A stretch of DNA of 64,000 bases, from contig NW_023501064.1 in the NCBI RefSeq assembly GCF_014066305.1, positions 186,001 to 250,000 of the forward strand, given 5' to 3'. The stretch is from Letharia columbiana (taxonomy: Eukaryota > Ascomycota > Lecanoromycetes > Lecanorales > Parmeliaceae). Shown piece by piece: positions 1 through 12,015 of the stretch (positions are counted from its first letter, which is position 1; each line of letters starts with the position of its first letter). Made by a program: the position numbers and the translations under genes. The notes below the pieces were generated by a model. It worked only from the letters and a program-made list of their open reading frames with translations, was not told the DNA's origin and did not search any database.

Positions 1-419
1 TGATCCGCCTCACTTCGTCCGAATATTTCACTCCATAAAGCTCTAAATCGCGTTCCCTTCACCACGATTGTGACTTGCCCTTTATCTTGCTATTTTAAGG
101 GTCGGTAGGAAATATATTAAATAAGTAAGTGCCATTAGACATTTCTTCTTCTGGATCGCTGCACCTGGGTATGAGCCCGGTATCGACGCTGTCATTTGGC
201 GTGAGCAGCTGTCTGGCTAGTGGCCCACCACAGCCATGTCAGCTTGGCGCCGGCGAGGATGCTTGAATCCATAGAGAGCAAACAAGATTAGTTGCTCGGC
301 GACGACTAAGCAAGACAGCTTGTTTCCCCTTTGACTCATCTTTTCATTTCAAAACAAATCCTGAATCATAACCCTCACTTCAACACGTCTTGCTGCTCCC
401 ATCTCATTGTCAAACCACT
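1..419. other. 5' flank of the first gene, no gene seen
   Basis: No open frame with coding character is visible. The last 100 bases before the ATG at 420 are C/T/A-rich, as expected of a fungal promoter and 5' leader. Any gene to the left lies outside the window. Confidence 0.4.
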
Positions 420-3278
420 ATGGCTCAACAGCCTGCCGCGAATGAGAGCATACCGCTCTTAGCTTCTGATCCGCTATACCCTACCATGGAGCAGCAGGTC
501 GAGGGACGCAAATTTCACACAAATTCCATTTCACCGGGCTCAAACACCACCATCCAGCCCAGTATCGAGGGTGCTCACCTCTCGTCTTCTACTTTATCAC
601 GCTCGAGTATCAGAATGCAGCTTGATCACGAAGACGAGAGTACGCCACTCTTGCTCTCTGCATCACAGCACTCCGCTATGGAGCAGCAGCAGGAGGGACG
701 CGGGCCCAATCCTCGCGCAACATTCAACTCACCACGCGTCGAGGATGAGAGCACGAAGCCTTTCTTTTCTAGCCCAATTCATACAGACATAGAGCAGCAA
801 CACGAGCACAGTCCATACTTACTTTCCACTTCAGGGGAACTCAGTCCCGATATTCAGCACAACGTCGGAGACGATACTGCTTCTAACGCCTTCGCGCAGC
901 AGGCCGAGATACAGCAGCACCGTTCTTTCTCGCTTTCCGACCCAACGCAATCTACTATCATGCTTCGTCGAAGTGCCCATGCGGAGTCTGCATCCGCAGG
1001 TCGCAGTTCCGACGAGACTATGCAAAATGTGAATCCAAAACGCGTCAAACATCTCATCAGTCTTCTGGGCTTCGACGATCAACTTTCCGAGATGCTCTAT
1101 AAGCTCGTCATTGCAACAGCCCCATTCCACAACACCGAATCACTACTCACGCCACCAGCCCCTGAAGAGAGCAACCCAAAAGCCGAGGCTCTTCGTGAGG
1201 CACTCGGCAACCTCATGTTTGCACCAGAGTCAGCCAGCCCCACCGGATCTCCCACAGCTACGACTGCGGAAGAGGGTTCCATAGCCGGCAATAGCACTGA
1301 CAATCCCACCGGAGAGCTTCTCTTCGATGCCAATGCAGCTGAAAACCTTGGGTCATGTCCACTTGAACCATGCTCCGACCCACCTCCGATGCTTTGGTCC
1401 ACCGCAGCAGCTGAAGAATCACTTGACCCCAACGCCGAGGATCCAACATATTTTACCGTTGCTGAGTTCATCAACACCATCGTCAAGAATAACATCCAAG
1501 TTGAGTCGGTCACCGAACAAGACTGGTGGATCGAGGAGGTACGCGTGGCCATCCTGAACCGCTTGAAGCTTGATGCCTCTGAAGAAGATCTCACGGCTGA
1601 AGAAGACTCGAAGGAAGTAGTGATGACTAAAGAAGAAGCAACCGAACAAGTCAAGGCCACAGCCACAGAAGATACTTCCAAATCAGATCTGCAGAGATGG
1701 AAGGAACAGGGTCCGGAAAATTGGCTAAAGGGGGATGACGGGACAGACATGAACGAAGAACAGATCGACGAGGAGTGTGCCCGATGGGACGCAATGGTCA
1801 GGAAGGCGAGGAACGAGAAAGAGGCAGAAGAGGCAGCGCTTTCGCTTGGCAAAGATCTCGATCTGAAAGATAAAGGTTTCTGGGAATTCGTGCGATCAAG
1901 CAAGCAGAAGGAGCAAACCCAAGGATCGATCTCGACTCACGGCCAGGACGAAAAGATCTCGGTCTCGACGCATGATCAGGATGAGAAGGCGAGTCAGAAG
2001 AAGAATAAGAAGGGAAGCAGAAAGAACAAGAACAAGAACAGGATGGCGAAGAAAAACGCCTTGAAGGGAGGAGATCCAGAGGACGTGTCTGAGGAAGTGC
2101 GTGACATGGGAACCTTTTCTAGATTCATGGATTTGCCAACACAAGTGAGGAACAAGGTGCTAGGCTTCGTGCTTGTGGTCCACCAGGAGCTCGTTCCTTA
2201 CCACTACGTCAACGGCAAAGTCGTGAAGAATGTCGGATTGAGGAAGAAGCCGGAGCTGAACATCCTGCTGGCGCTGTGCTCGTCCAAGGATAAGGCGGTC
2301 AAGAAATGCCTGGATGATGCGAAGAACATCTTATACCGTGACAACACCTTCTCAATCCGCAAGCCGAACGACTTAATTCTGTTCCTAGGTACGATCGGAG
2401 GCGATAACGTTGCGAGGATGAAGATGGGCAAGAACCTGCTGTTGACGGATGCATTTTTCGACAAGAAACGTCGGTATGAGCTGGAAATGAAGTGGCTCGC
2501 ACGTTGGGGCAAAGACTTGCTGTTTGCCATGAAAGGGCACAACATCTACAGATCAGACATTGCAGCTGAGAACTCGGAGGACGACCTTACCTGCGAGCCA
2601 ACGGATATCGAAAAAGCACTCAAGAGCATGGTCGAAGTAATGAAGGATGAAGGAAAGATATACGAGACGTTGAAGGGGAATGATAATGGTAGCGGTAGCA
2701 GTCCTGTGCGTCTCCAGAGCCTAGACCTCGGCGAGAAATTCGATTCGTTGGCAGAACAGATCGAGACTATGGGTTTGGCCGTTGGCGATGGCATGGTCAC
2801 GAAGTCCGAAACTACTAAGACACCCGAGACCGACGCACCAGACGAGGCTGTGGAGTCTATGAGTGAGAAATGGAAGCGGAAGGCGCGAGAGGCTGGGGAG
2901 AAAGTCAAGGACGAAGGCGACGCGAACCGATACGGCGAATTCTTCCTTGAGATGGTCACAAGTCTAGACGAAGAAGACGAGGACGACATTCTCAGCCAAG
3001 ATTCTGGATTCTACACTCCATCGGTCTATAGTGAGCGCGGTAAGAACCCCACCTCCACTGCAAAGTAGTCAATTGACATGATCAGATGAGTCTGGAGAAC
3101 GTGGGAAAGCGGCGAGCAAATCGACAGCAACTCTGGATTCTGACTCGGAGTTTGAGCGTGAGATGATGGCCTTTACGGATGAATTTCCTCCTGGTACGTA
3201 CTTCACTCTAATTTACAAGTACTTCTTCGGTCCGTTAGCCTTCCGTCGCTTATATATGACATAGGAGCCAGCGAGTAG
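420..3278 (+). CDS. acidic F-box/2EXR-like protein of unknown function
   Basis: Model of 913 aa with exons 420-3039, 3086-3193 and 3265-3278. I chose the ATG at 420 because the frame further upstream has only a TTG. The N-terminal 130 residues hold three degenerate copies of a motif of the form (N/D)ESxPLLxS...(M/I)EQQ. The middle is glutamate/lysine-rich and low in complexity. At about residues 560-720 there is a fungal F-box-like or 2EXR-like core that begins FMDLPTQVRNKVLGF, followed by an alternation of hydrophobic and charged residues. The C-terminus is again very acidic. Intron 1 (46 nt) is well supported because the exon after it stays acidic and in frame. Intron 2 is weaker: if it is retained, translation stops at 3264. 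The 3' end overlaps the last coding exon of the lectin gene on the other strand. F-box-like proteins often act as substrate adaptors, but I cannot assign a role here. Confidence 0.75.
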
Positions 3279-4763
3279 GATCTGACATCCCAGAAAGACG
3301 AAAAGCAAAAGACCCATTCGGGGCCCTTTCGTGGTAATTACTGTTCTCGTATTAGCTTCGCAGTATAACTAGAGGCCTACAATTAGGCAGTGTTAGCGAA
3401 TACATACTATCACTCATATGCTTGGGCAACCCTTCCACAAGGCTGCTGTGAGAATCCTTGAGAGTGCTCTGTAAACTAGAAAACTGTCCTTGATAGTCGC
3501 GCACGGTCTTTTCAATGCCTTGTAATCTCTGATCCATGGAACTGAGCCTGTCTGCGGCTATGACGTTACGTGAAAGCTCTAAGTGTCTGCCCTCTGACTT
3601 CTCAGCAAGTTGCTTGACTTCTTGAAACAAGCTGTCTATTGATTGGGCCATTGTTTGTAACCGATTTTGGAGTTCATTGAATTGAGCGTCTGACGGGGCA
3701 GTGGGGGGAGCCTGAGCCTCAGGCGGTGGTGCATTGCCACGATTATCCGGCTGTCCCACTGGGGGAGGCTGCGCACGGCGAGGCTCCTCTCGAGTGATCG
3801 ATCTTGAGGTAAAAAGGTTGAATTTGTAAACCTCAAAGGAATCCGCAGTCTCAGCCGAGGCAGCCGTAAGACCAAAGTAGTAGTCAGGAGGCATTTTGAC
3901 CTATCATACGCCGTCAGCAATGATTGTAGAAAGTCTCTAAGATGTGCAATAGACCTTGTCCGTCGAGAAGCAGAGCTTGTTGTCCACTATGATCTCGAAC
4001 GCGTTGCCCTCCTGCTTGATTTGAAGCTTGGTCGGTCGACCCAGATTTCGGTAGGAATAATCGCAGTGGCCGAAAGCCAGTGAGTCTACTGAATGGTAGT
4101 TCTTGTAGTCGAGAGTGCCATCATTCATGAATCCCCGAATGCCTCCACCCTAGCGACTTTAGCATGTATAGGCATTGGTTCCGTGGAGAGAACCAAACCT
4201 TTCCACCATACGGATCGATCACCAGAACCATCCCGTCAAAATTGCCAACGGTGTATATACTCGACGTTCCAATATTCATCCGACCGTCCTTAGCGTACCA
4301 TAACTGTAAATTTCCGCCTCCTCGTTCAGGGCCTGTGGCTCGGAATTCAAGTTCGGCAACCCACTCTGACTGTGAGACCCTAACGAGAACGTTAGCACAA
4401 TCATCATGCATTTAGTGGAGGCTACCACCTACATGGCCTCTGCCCACAGAGCTCCTCTTTGATTGCCAGGGTATGGGGGCGTCAGGATTATTTTATCAGA
4501 CAACTGTCTCCGTCAGTTGACGAGCATGATAAACTTTCCGAATCTCTCCAAACGCACCAGCTGAGGAATTTGTCCCTCCCCCAATGTGTGCCAGCCAGAT
4601 ACTGCATCATTTTTCGAGGATATTCTATTACGCGATCAACACACATAGACTGCGGGTTCATGGCGACTTCTTACTGATCATTCTGTCCAAAACTGGAGCT
4701 CTCAACCAAGTACTGCGCCGATGCTGATGCCGCTAATAGAGACAAAAAGCAAAGAAAATGCAT
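3213..4763 (-). CDS. L-type lectin cargo receptor, ERGIC-53/Emp47-like
   Basis: Model of 412 aa with seven exons: 4763-4675, 4624-4558, 4503-4433, 4379-4199, 4149-3955, 3900-3408 and 3355-3213. An N-terminal signal peptide starts MHFLCFLSLLAASASAQ. A legume-type lectin domain follows (about residues 30-230), containing LLSDKIILTPP, NQRGALW, GGNLQLWYA, NDGTLDYKN and SLAFGHC, all typical of ERGIC-53/Emp47. Next come a proline-rich linker and a coiled-coil stalk (about 270-360), a single membrane span near the C-terminus, and a basic tail ending KKYL, a KKXX dilysine ER-retrieval signal. The family cycles between ER and Golgi and helps load glycoproteins into COPII vesicles. The last exon reads in one frame through the membrane span. 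The gene is divergent from ALG8, which builds the N-glycan precursor. Confidence 0.9.
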
Positions 4764-5360
4764 GATGCCGAGAAGGCAACGACCAGAGCGTCAGGGGCTC
4801 GGGCTTGGGAAGCAGACCCGAAGATATCCGCGTAGGAAGGTATTCGGTGGGCGACTAGTTGTACCAAATGCCTTGTACCGTACTGCAAGACCGAGAGGAG
4901 CTTCAACAATTGTCTTGCGTTATGGTTCGGGTTTTCTTGAGGCCAGCACACTTCTCGTAATGCTAGCGGCGGTCAAGCCCAGAACAATGGCGACAAGGCA
5001 GATACGAAGTTCTCGGGCAATGGATAGAGTAGAAGGAGATAAGTCGATGGAATGTTTGATGTTCAATGTTGAGAAGGCTATGACATGCCTCACCGCGACA
5101 TCAGAGAGGTCCATTTTGACAAAGAATTCAGGAGGTCCAGGTGTCATTTGGCCCATTGGTCCATTACTTAGTGACAAGGTAGCTGTTTCAGGTCAGCCCC
5201 CTCGGCCAACGGCCGTGAACTATTTTAGCTTTGCCGAGCGTTTATATGCTTACCTTAAAGACTAAAATACCTTCCCCTAAGGTACCCCTCCTCTCTTGTC
5301 CAACTACTCTATTCATTGTGACTCTGTGAAGGGAGAAACCCCTTCAACAGCAATGCCTCC
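4764..5360. other. divergent promoter region between the lectin gene and ALG8
   Basis: 597 bp between two divergent start codons. Open stretches here lack family resemblance and consistent splicing. A TATA-like stretch lies near 5240, about 120 bp before the ALG8 ATG. I see no other gene. Confidence 0.45.
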
Positions 5361-7138
5361 ATGGCCGATCTATACCCATCCATAACACAGACTGCTGTCC
5401 TCGCGACAGCACTGAAGGTTCTCCTTTGGCCCGCATAGTGCGTTAACTTCTGTATGCAAACATCACCCCATATGAGGCTAATGCAGGTCCAGCAAATCCA
5501 CAGACTTCGAGGTCCACCGCAATTGGCTTGCTATCACCAACTCATTGCCGGTCAAGGATTGGTACTATGAAGTAATGTCGTCGTCTGATCCACTCTAAGT
5601 TACAACACTGACGAGGCTTGCCAGACAACTTCCGAGTGGACACTCGACTACCCCCCCTTCTTTGCCTACTTCGAATGGCTCCTCTCCCAGGCTGCCTACT
5701 ATGTGGACCCTGCCATGCTGAAGATTGAGAATCTGCAGTATCAAAATTGGCAGACCGTATATTTCCAACGCTCAACAGTCATGGCAACGGATCTGATGCT
5801 AGCATTTGCATTATATAAGTACGATTGCCAAGGTCACAAGAAGCAATAAATTCGAGGCTGATGTTTTGCGCTAGACATGTTCAAGCATCCCCCACAGCTC
5901 TGCAGAAAAATTCTCATGCGGTAGCCATCTCAATCCTATTATCTCCGGCGCTCCTGATCATCGACCACATTCATTTCCAGTATAATGGCTTCCTGTACGG
6001 CATCCTCATACTCTCCATGGTCTCGGCTCGAAAGCAGTCCACCATGCTGCTCGGGGGACTCTTGTTTGCCGCACTACTCTGCTTCAAGCACATATATCTC
6101 TATCTCGCGCCCGCGTACTTTATGTATCTGCTGCGAGCATACTGCCTGAGCCAAAAGTCAATGTTTCGAATCCGCTTTGGCAACTGCGTCAAGCTGGCGT
6201 CAGGACTTGTCAGTATTTTTGGGGCCGCTTTTGGACCCTTTTGGTACCTGGCCCAAGAGGATCAAGTCTTAAGCCGACTGTTTCCGTTCTCACGGGGATT
6301 GTGTCATGCTTACTGGGCGCCCAATGTGTGGGCTATGTACTCGTTCACTGATAGGGTTCTCATCTACGGTTAGTGTGCAGCAAAGAGGTCGGGCTTCTCT
6401 ACTATAAGCTTACGATGTTCAGTCGCGCCGAAGGTGGGGTTGCCAGTCGATCAAGCTGCGCTGAACAGCGTCACCCGAGGACTCGTTGGAGACTCCTCTT
6501 TTGCAGTCCTCCCCAACATATCACCCAAGACTACCTTCCTCCTAACTTTGTTCTTCCAAACAGTGAGACCATACCTCAATAATCCTCTCTGTATATCGAT
6601 GACTAACCGTCAACAGCTATGTCTGGTTAAGCTCTTCTTCCAGCCAACATGGGAGACCTTCGTCGGAGCTGTGACTCTGTGTGGCTACGCATCCTTCCTC
6701 TTTGGATGGCATGTCCACGAAAAGGCCATCCTTTTGGTGATTATACCGTTCAGCTTGCTAGCGTTAAAAGACCGTCGGTACCTTAGCGCGTTCCGACCTT
6801 TGGCCGTTGCCGGGCATGTGTCTCTGTTTCCATTGTTATTCACGGCCGCAGAGTTCCCAGTGAAGGCTGTGTATACGGTCTTTTGGTTGATACTTTTTCT
6901 GCTGGTGTTTGATCGGCTGGCGCCAGTCTCGTCCCGACCCCGAGTTTTCCTGCTTGACAGGTTTTCCCTTCTCTATATCACTGTGTCTATTCCCCTTGTC
7001 ATCTATTGTTCACTCATTCACCAGCTTTCCTTCGGGCCAAAATATGAATTTCTGCCGTTGATGTTCACAAGCTCGTATTCGGCAATAGGGGTTGTGGGCA
7101 GCTGGATCGGATTTTCTGTTGTGTACTTCACTTTATAG
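5361..7138 (+). CDS. ALG8: dolichyl-P-Glc:Glc1Man9GlcNAc2-PP-Dol alpha-1,3-glucosyltransferase
   Basis: Model of 501 aa with six exons: 5361-5437, 5493-5571, 5625-5818, 5875-6368, 6423-6562 and 6617-7138. It is a member of the ALG6/ALG8 glucosyltransferase family (GT57), a multispanning ER membrane enzyme that adds the second glucose to the lipid-linked oligosaccharide before its transfer to protein. Diagnostic stretches are [65 protein letters not shown] and [13 protein letters not shown]. The length matches the family. The second ATG of the leader (5361, MADLYPS) gives the conserved N-terminus. The first intron uses a distal AG at 5491-5492; the nearer AG would create a stop codon. All five introns are 53-56 nt. 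Confidence 0.95.
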
Positions 7139-8502
7139 TGCTCAGATACCCCATTAGCAGGACAGTAGTTTGTACTTGTGTGAAGGCGATAATCAATATT
7201 CTTCCGAACGACTACCAATGTTCCACTTGAAATTGATAAAAAATTGCCTTACGCTCTGAGCCGCAAACCGATTGAGAAATCTCGATAGAGATCATTGGTA
7301 ATCATACTAATGCCAAGTCTGCTGTAAATTTCCTTCTGAGTGCTAATTCTCTCTTGGCCACCTCCCTGCATGTGGAGGAGAGCGAGGGATCCATGCCGCA
7401 AATCGATTGCATTGCTGCCTGGAAATATGCCGTTGGCCCATCATGCCATCAAATGAACGCGACTGCGGGAAATCTACACCGTGATGGCTATAGAATGATT
7501 CCATCAAATAGACGTCCAGTAGCAGGGGAGGAAGCGCCAGATGGTTTGGAACCAACGTGCTCAAAAGATAGGAAAATCAAATGCAACAGGCACGGAGGCT
7601 ACCCACATAAGACGACGATGTTGGGTCCATGAGAATCCTTTTTTTCTAACGATATCAGGAGTCGACGAGGTCCTAAATCTCCCAGCACTGGAGAGAGTGT
7701 AACGAGTTCAAATATGAGCACATTGCGTTGGATGGCGCCGCTGCAGAGTAAAGAGAATTGTAAGTGGGAAGAAGGAGAAAGAGGGGGGGAATCCGGGAGA
7801 GATAGATGCAGCTAGCATCATGACTCAACTCACGAAAACGACAAACAAGTATTATACCGCAATGTTCAATCGCTGGCTTTGCGATTCTCTCTGAGCCTCG
7901 GAGGGGTTATCGTGGGAATTCGCGTAGTACTGTTCAAATGTAACATTCTTCTTATGATATTACTCGTTCAAGTGTCGATGGGTGTTTACCTATTTGACGG
8001 TAAAATCATATCACTAGCGCTGAGTCTATTCACTTAGTCTGCAGTCGAACCTTATGTCACCTTGCCCGAATAGTTCTTCATGGGCAAATTCCACTCTCTT
8101 TTTTCCCACTTCCGCTACCGACCACATCTCCTCTTCACCATTCGACCTCTTCTCAACCACCAACTCCCCGCCATCGACTCCATCTAACACTGGCCCGAAA
8201 ACACGTCCAAAGGCATCAAGACGCGTGGATATCGTCTTTGTAAACCCCTTAGCGTCATATTGCACGTGGTTTGGTTGCCTTTTTGCCCTCGTTGACGGGG
8301 CGCTCAAAAAGGCCCATAAGTCCTCTGCAACCCCTTCTCAATCTTCCAACATTGGTCAAAACATCAGAACCTGTCTTGCGCAACCGTATTTCGTACATTA
8401 CCTTGGGCCCCAGTCCCCCTGGTCAGAGGTTTGATATAAGACCATTGGGGCCCCAGCACGTTTTGACACAAGGGGCGGTTCCTCTTCCGCCTATCCGACA
8501 GA
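7139..8502. other. intergenic region between ALG8 and itc1, no confident gene
   Basis: 1.36 kb. Several short frames exist on both strands, but none shows a recognisable family. The minus-strand stretch 8026-8304 has a balanced, protein-like composition without an ATG at its start and is discussed as a finding. The rest probably holds the ALG8 3' UTR and the itc1 promoter. Confidence 0.35.
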
Positions 8503-11500
8503 ATGGTAGACTCACTTCCTTTGTACCTACGATTCATAAACTAAGTTTACGAGGTTCTTTTCAAGCGAAAACCCGTTCAATACGCTGCGCTGCCTACATA
8601 CATTACGGATGACTCGGAGGTAGATTTGGCCAGGGCCTAGGAGTTTTCATATTGCTGACTTTATTTCAAGGTTTGGTCCATAGAAGAAACGGGCGAGGTT
8701 TTCACCAGTTATGAGGAATACTTGAAACGGTAAGGTCATGCGTTGGCTTCCTGTCCATTGCTTTGAACTAATCATCGGGCTACCTAGTATCGATTACTAC
8801 AAGCAAGTGGGTCTATTCTTTACCTTCTTGCCAACCGCTTTATCATATTGACCGGTGAATTAGAAGCGTTTCGTCTGCGAAATCACGGGACATTCGGGAC
8901 TAAGTTTCAAGGAAGCACTCAGGAGTGAGGTAGGTCTCGTCCTTGTCCCTCATTGCCCTACATGATAGGTGTCGTTCGTTCACTGACATGAGCAGCTGGA
9001 TGCCTCGGATGAGGTTGACGACGAGTTCCCTGATGCATTGAGGGAGCCGATCCTGCGAAAAGTACAGTTCCAACAAATATCAAGGATAGATAATCTAGGC
9101 AAGCATTGCACTCTTCATCTCCAGGAACCTGATCCTAACAGCCTTCAACTAGTTGACTATACCTACGAGGTACGGCCTCGCTACGCACGTCCAATTCTAG
9201 AAGGTTGCTAATCAATGACTGTAGGAGTTTAAGCGGGATTTCTACCCAGGGGAAATTGTCACAATCACACTTGGTGAAGATCGTTTTACTGGCTTCATCC
9301 GTGAAAAGACCAAGTTCCCTGAGCTAGCTCGGCCAGATGGCACCCTAGAGCGGAAAGCATATGCACGATATTTTTGCTATCTTGACGAAAGACAAGGTGA
9401 GGAAGCACTGGTCGATGAAGACCAGATTGCCCGTGAACGAAAGACCTTCACCAAGCAGAGGCTTCGATCGTTTCTGAAGAATAGCGTCACACGTGAGGCA
9501 TGGACAGGAGCACCTTGGCTTGTCAAACCAAGACTCGCTGAGGAGTACCGAATCAGCACAACTATCCCCGACTGGCTTACCCATGACCACCAATCAAAAC
9601 AGAGAAAAATCAACCCTTCCTCTGGCAAAAAAGGTGAATACGAAGGTCTCACCCTTAATCTATACGGTGCTCGCCACAGCCTTCCATTGCTCAAACCGAA
9701 GGGAAGCAAAGGCAAGAATGCTCAGGATGACATGCAGCGTTGGAGGCAGGAACAATATGCTGAATATCAACGCTCTACAGTTAGCAACCCGGATTTCAGG
9801 ATTGCACCGCAAGGCCAGCCGACTCAATTTAACCAATTCCAAGCCGGACCTCCACATGGGTTTCGCATGGTCCAGGGTTTTCAACCAATCGCCGCCAAAG
9901 GTCAGCCAAAGCCTGCACCACCACCGCCTCCACCGAAGTACCCCATCGAGGACCTTGAGATACCTCCTGTTCGTGATGGGACTCATCGCCCGCCACTCAA
10001 GTTTCTCTCAGAGAGCACTCCAAGTCTCAACAGAGTGTCTGAAGGCGCTGGAAGTGGTATAGCGATGGAATCTGTCGGGCTAATTTTAGAGACCTGGGAC
10101 ACCTTAAATGTCTACTGCGAAGTTTTTCAGCTTGACTCTTTTACGTTCGATGACTATGTCGAAGCTTTGCGAATTACGTCTGAAGACGTTCATTGTGAGC
10201 TTCTCGTAGAGATACATTGCGCCGTGCTCAAGAAGCTGGTGAATGACTCAAACGACAAGAATGGCCAGGTTCAGATCTCACTGCCATACCAAGTCGAAAG
10301 CGAGGAAGAAGAATCCGTCCAGGAAAGTAGCGCTCAACCCTCGCCTACACCAGAGCCTGAAATTAAACCGCCAGCGCGATCTACGCGCGGTAGTCTTGCA
10401 AAATCGGAAGCGGCAGAGCTGAAGCAAGCTGCCAACGGGAACGAAGCGTCCCCCGCCAACGTGAAAGTCCACCGAGCGGTAGAGATGGATCATTCAATGC
10501 GGGGCTACGACTGGAAAATGCGACTTCGAAAGCGTGACTTCTCCAGTGGTCACTGGGTAGTGATCGTTGTAGGTCTTCTGAATCAGCTATCGAGTAGTCC
10601 TCGCCTCACGGAAAGCTGCAACGAGATCCTGAGGCACTTAGCCCCTCTCGATAAGGACGCAACGCCAGAAATTGCGTCTGCGCAGTATCAAACCCTTGAT
10701 ATCAACCTTCGCACCCGGATACTTCAGATCCTTTGCATGAAGTCCGTGGAAACCAAAGCGATCCGACAGTACATGGAGGACTGCAGCGCCCAGATGACAG
10801 AGCATCGAAAAGAGAAAAACGAAGTTCAAAGAAGTCGTAAAGCAGCGTGAGTATCCCTTGTAGTACGCCATCTATTACATGCTGATCGTTTGCAGAGTGG
10901 AAGAGCTACGGGTGTTACATGAGGAGCGTAAGACTTTGCAACCAGAAAGCATTTCAGCATCTCCTCCCGCAGAACTTGAGGAACTATCAGAGTTGAAAAT
11001 GGAACCAGATGAGGAAGAGCCTGCAGACGAGGATGAAGTCATGGACTCCGACGAGGAGGAACCTCATCAAGGACGCACCCTCCGTCGAGCTAACGATAGA
11101 GCGGCAGCACGCAAAAAAAAGCAGAGAGAAGAAAAGGAGAGGAAAGAAACGGCGCAAGCTGAGAAGGCAAAGAAGCCGTCAAAGCAGGAGAAGCAATATG
11201 ACAAAGTATTAAAAAAGATCGAAGAGGTGAAGGAGAAGATTAAGGAGTTCGAAGAAGAAGTTCACACTCTCGAAAACGACCTTCGGGAAGCCGATTGCCC
11301 CAGAACTAGAGTACTTGGAAAAGATCGCTTCTGGAACCGCTACTACTGGATGGAACGCAACGCCATGCCATATGCGGGCCTACCCGATAGCTCCACTGCC
11401 GACGCTGGATACGCAAACGGATGTCTATGGGTACAGGGACCCGACGATCTTGAACGTGAAGGTTTTATAGAATTGTCTCCGGCCGAGAACGAGCAATACC

Positions 11501-12015
11501 GGCGAGCGTTCCAGATGACAGTACCAGAACGAAAGATGATTGAGGAGGGCGATACTCATACCTTCACCGCCAGACAGTGGGGCTATTACGACGACCCCGA
11601 CCATTTCGATATGCTCATCGGATGGCTCGATGTTCGCGGGGTACGCGAACTCAAACTTCGCAAGGAACTTCAAGCCCAGAGAGAAAAGATCTGCCTTCAC
11701 ATGACGAAACGTCATGAGTATTTGAGCATGGACGAGAAGAAGTCCGAAGCCAGTGAGCCTACGACGAGAGTATCAACGCGCACCAAGACATATGTAGACT
11801 CAACCGGCCACCGATGCTTAGCGTGGAAGAACAACACTGCCATCACCGAGATCGGCCACCTTCACTCGGAACCAAAGCCGCCAGCATACAAGAAGCAAAA
11901 GGGAGTAGCTCAAAAGAAAGCTCTCATCGTCGAGGAGGAGGAGCCCCGGCAAACACGCGCCACTAATCGTCAAGGCAAGGTGCCAACTCGTCAAGGGACC
12001 CGATACAACTTTTAA
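8503..12015 (+). CDS. itc1: Itc1-like ISWI chromatin-remodelling subunit (WAC-DDT-WHIM protein)
   Basis: Model of 1024 aa with nine exons: 8503-8505, 8554-8619, 8671-8729, 8788-8806, 8864-8929, 8996-9098, 9153-9169, 9225-10846 and 10896-12015. The N-terminus MVLFKRKPVQ and the block with YEEYLKR, FVCEITGHSGL and EFKRDFYPGE form the WAC/Acf1-type DNA-binding module (about residues 1-120). A DDT domain lies near 388-455, a WHIM-type helical region near 554-620, and a WSD module (FWNRYYWMER) near 785-840. In yeast, Itc1 partners the ISWI ATPase Isw2 to position nucleosomes and repress transcription. The first exon holds only the ATG, and exons 4 and 7 are 19 and 17 nt. The intron at 9099-9152 starts with GC instead of GT. 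The acidic region near 11000-11080 precedes a long charged coiled coil. Confidence 0.9.
9099..9152 (+). other. non-canonical GC-AG intron in itc1
   Basis: The reading frame on both sides joins RIDNL to VDYTYEEFKR only if 9099-9152 is removed. The donor reads AG|GCAAGC and no usable GT lies nearby. A good branch sequence (CCTAAC) sits upstream of the AG at 9151-9152. Confidence 0.75.

Noticed and set aside
1097..1903. 268-codon open frame on the minus strand inside the first gene
   Set aside because: Serine-rich shadow of the acidic plus-strand coding sequence; it lacks family resemblance and a promoter.
3213..3355. Possible frameshift in the membrane-span exon of the lectin gene
   Set aside because: A careful recount shows one continuous frame from the splice acceptor to KKYL; the gene is intact.
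3377..3407. Short 31 nt intron in the lectin gene
   Set aside because: Too short and leads straight to a stop; the AG at 3357-3356 gives 52 nt and the correct frame.
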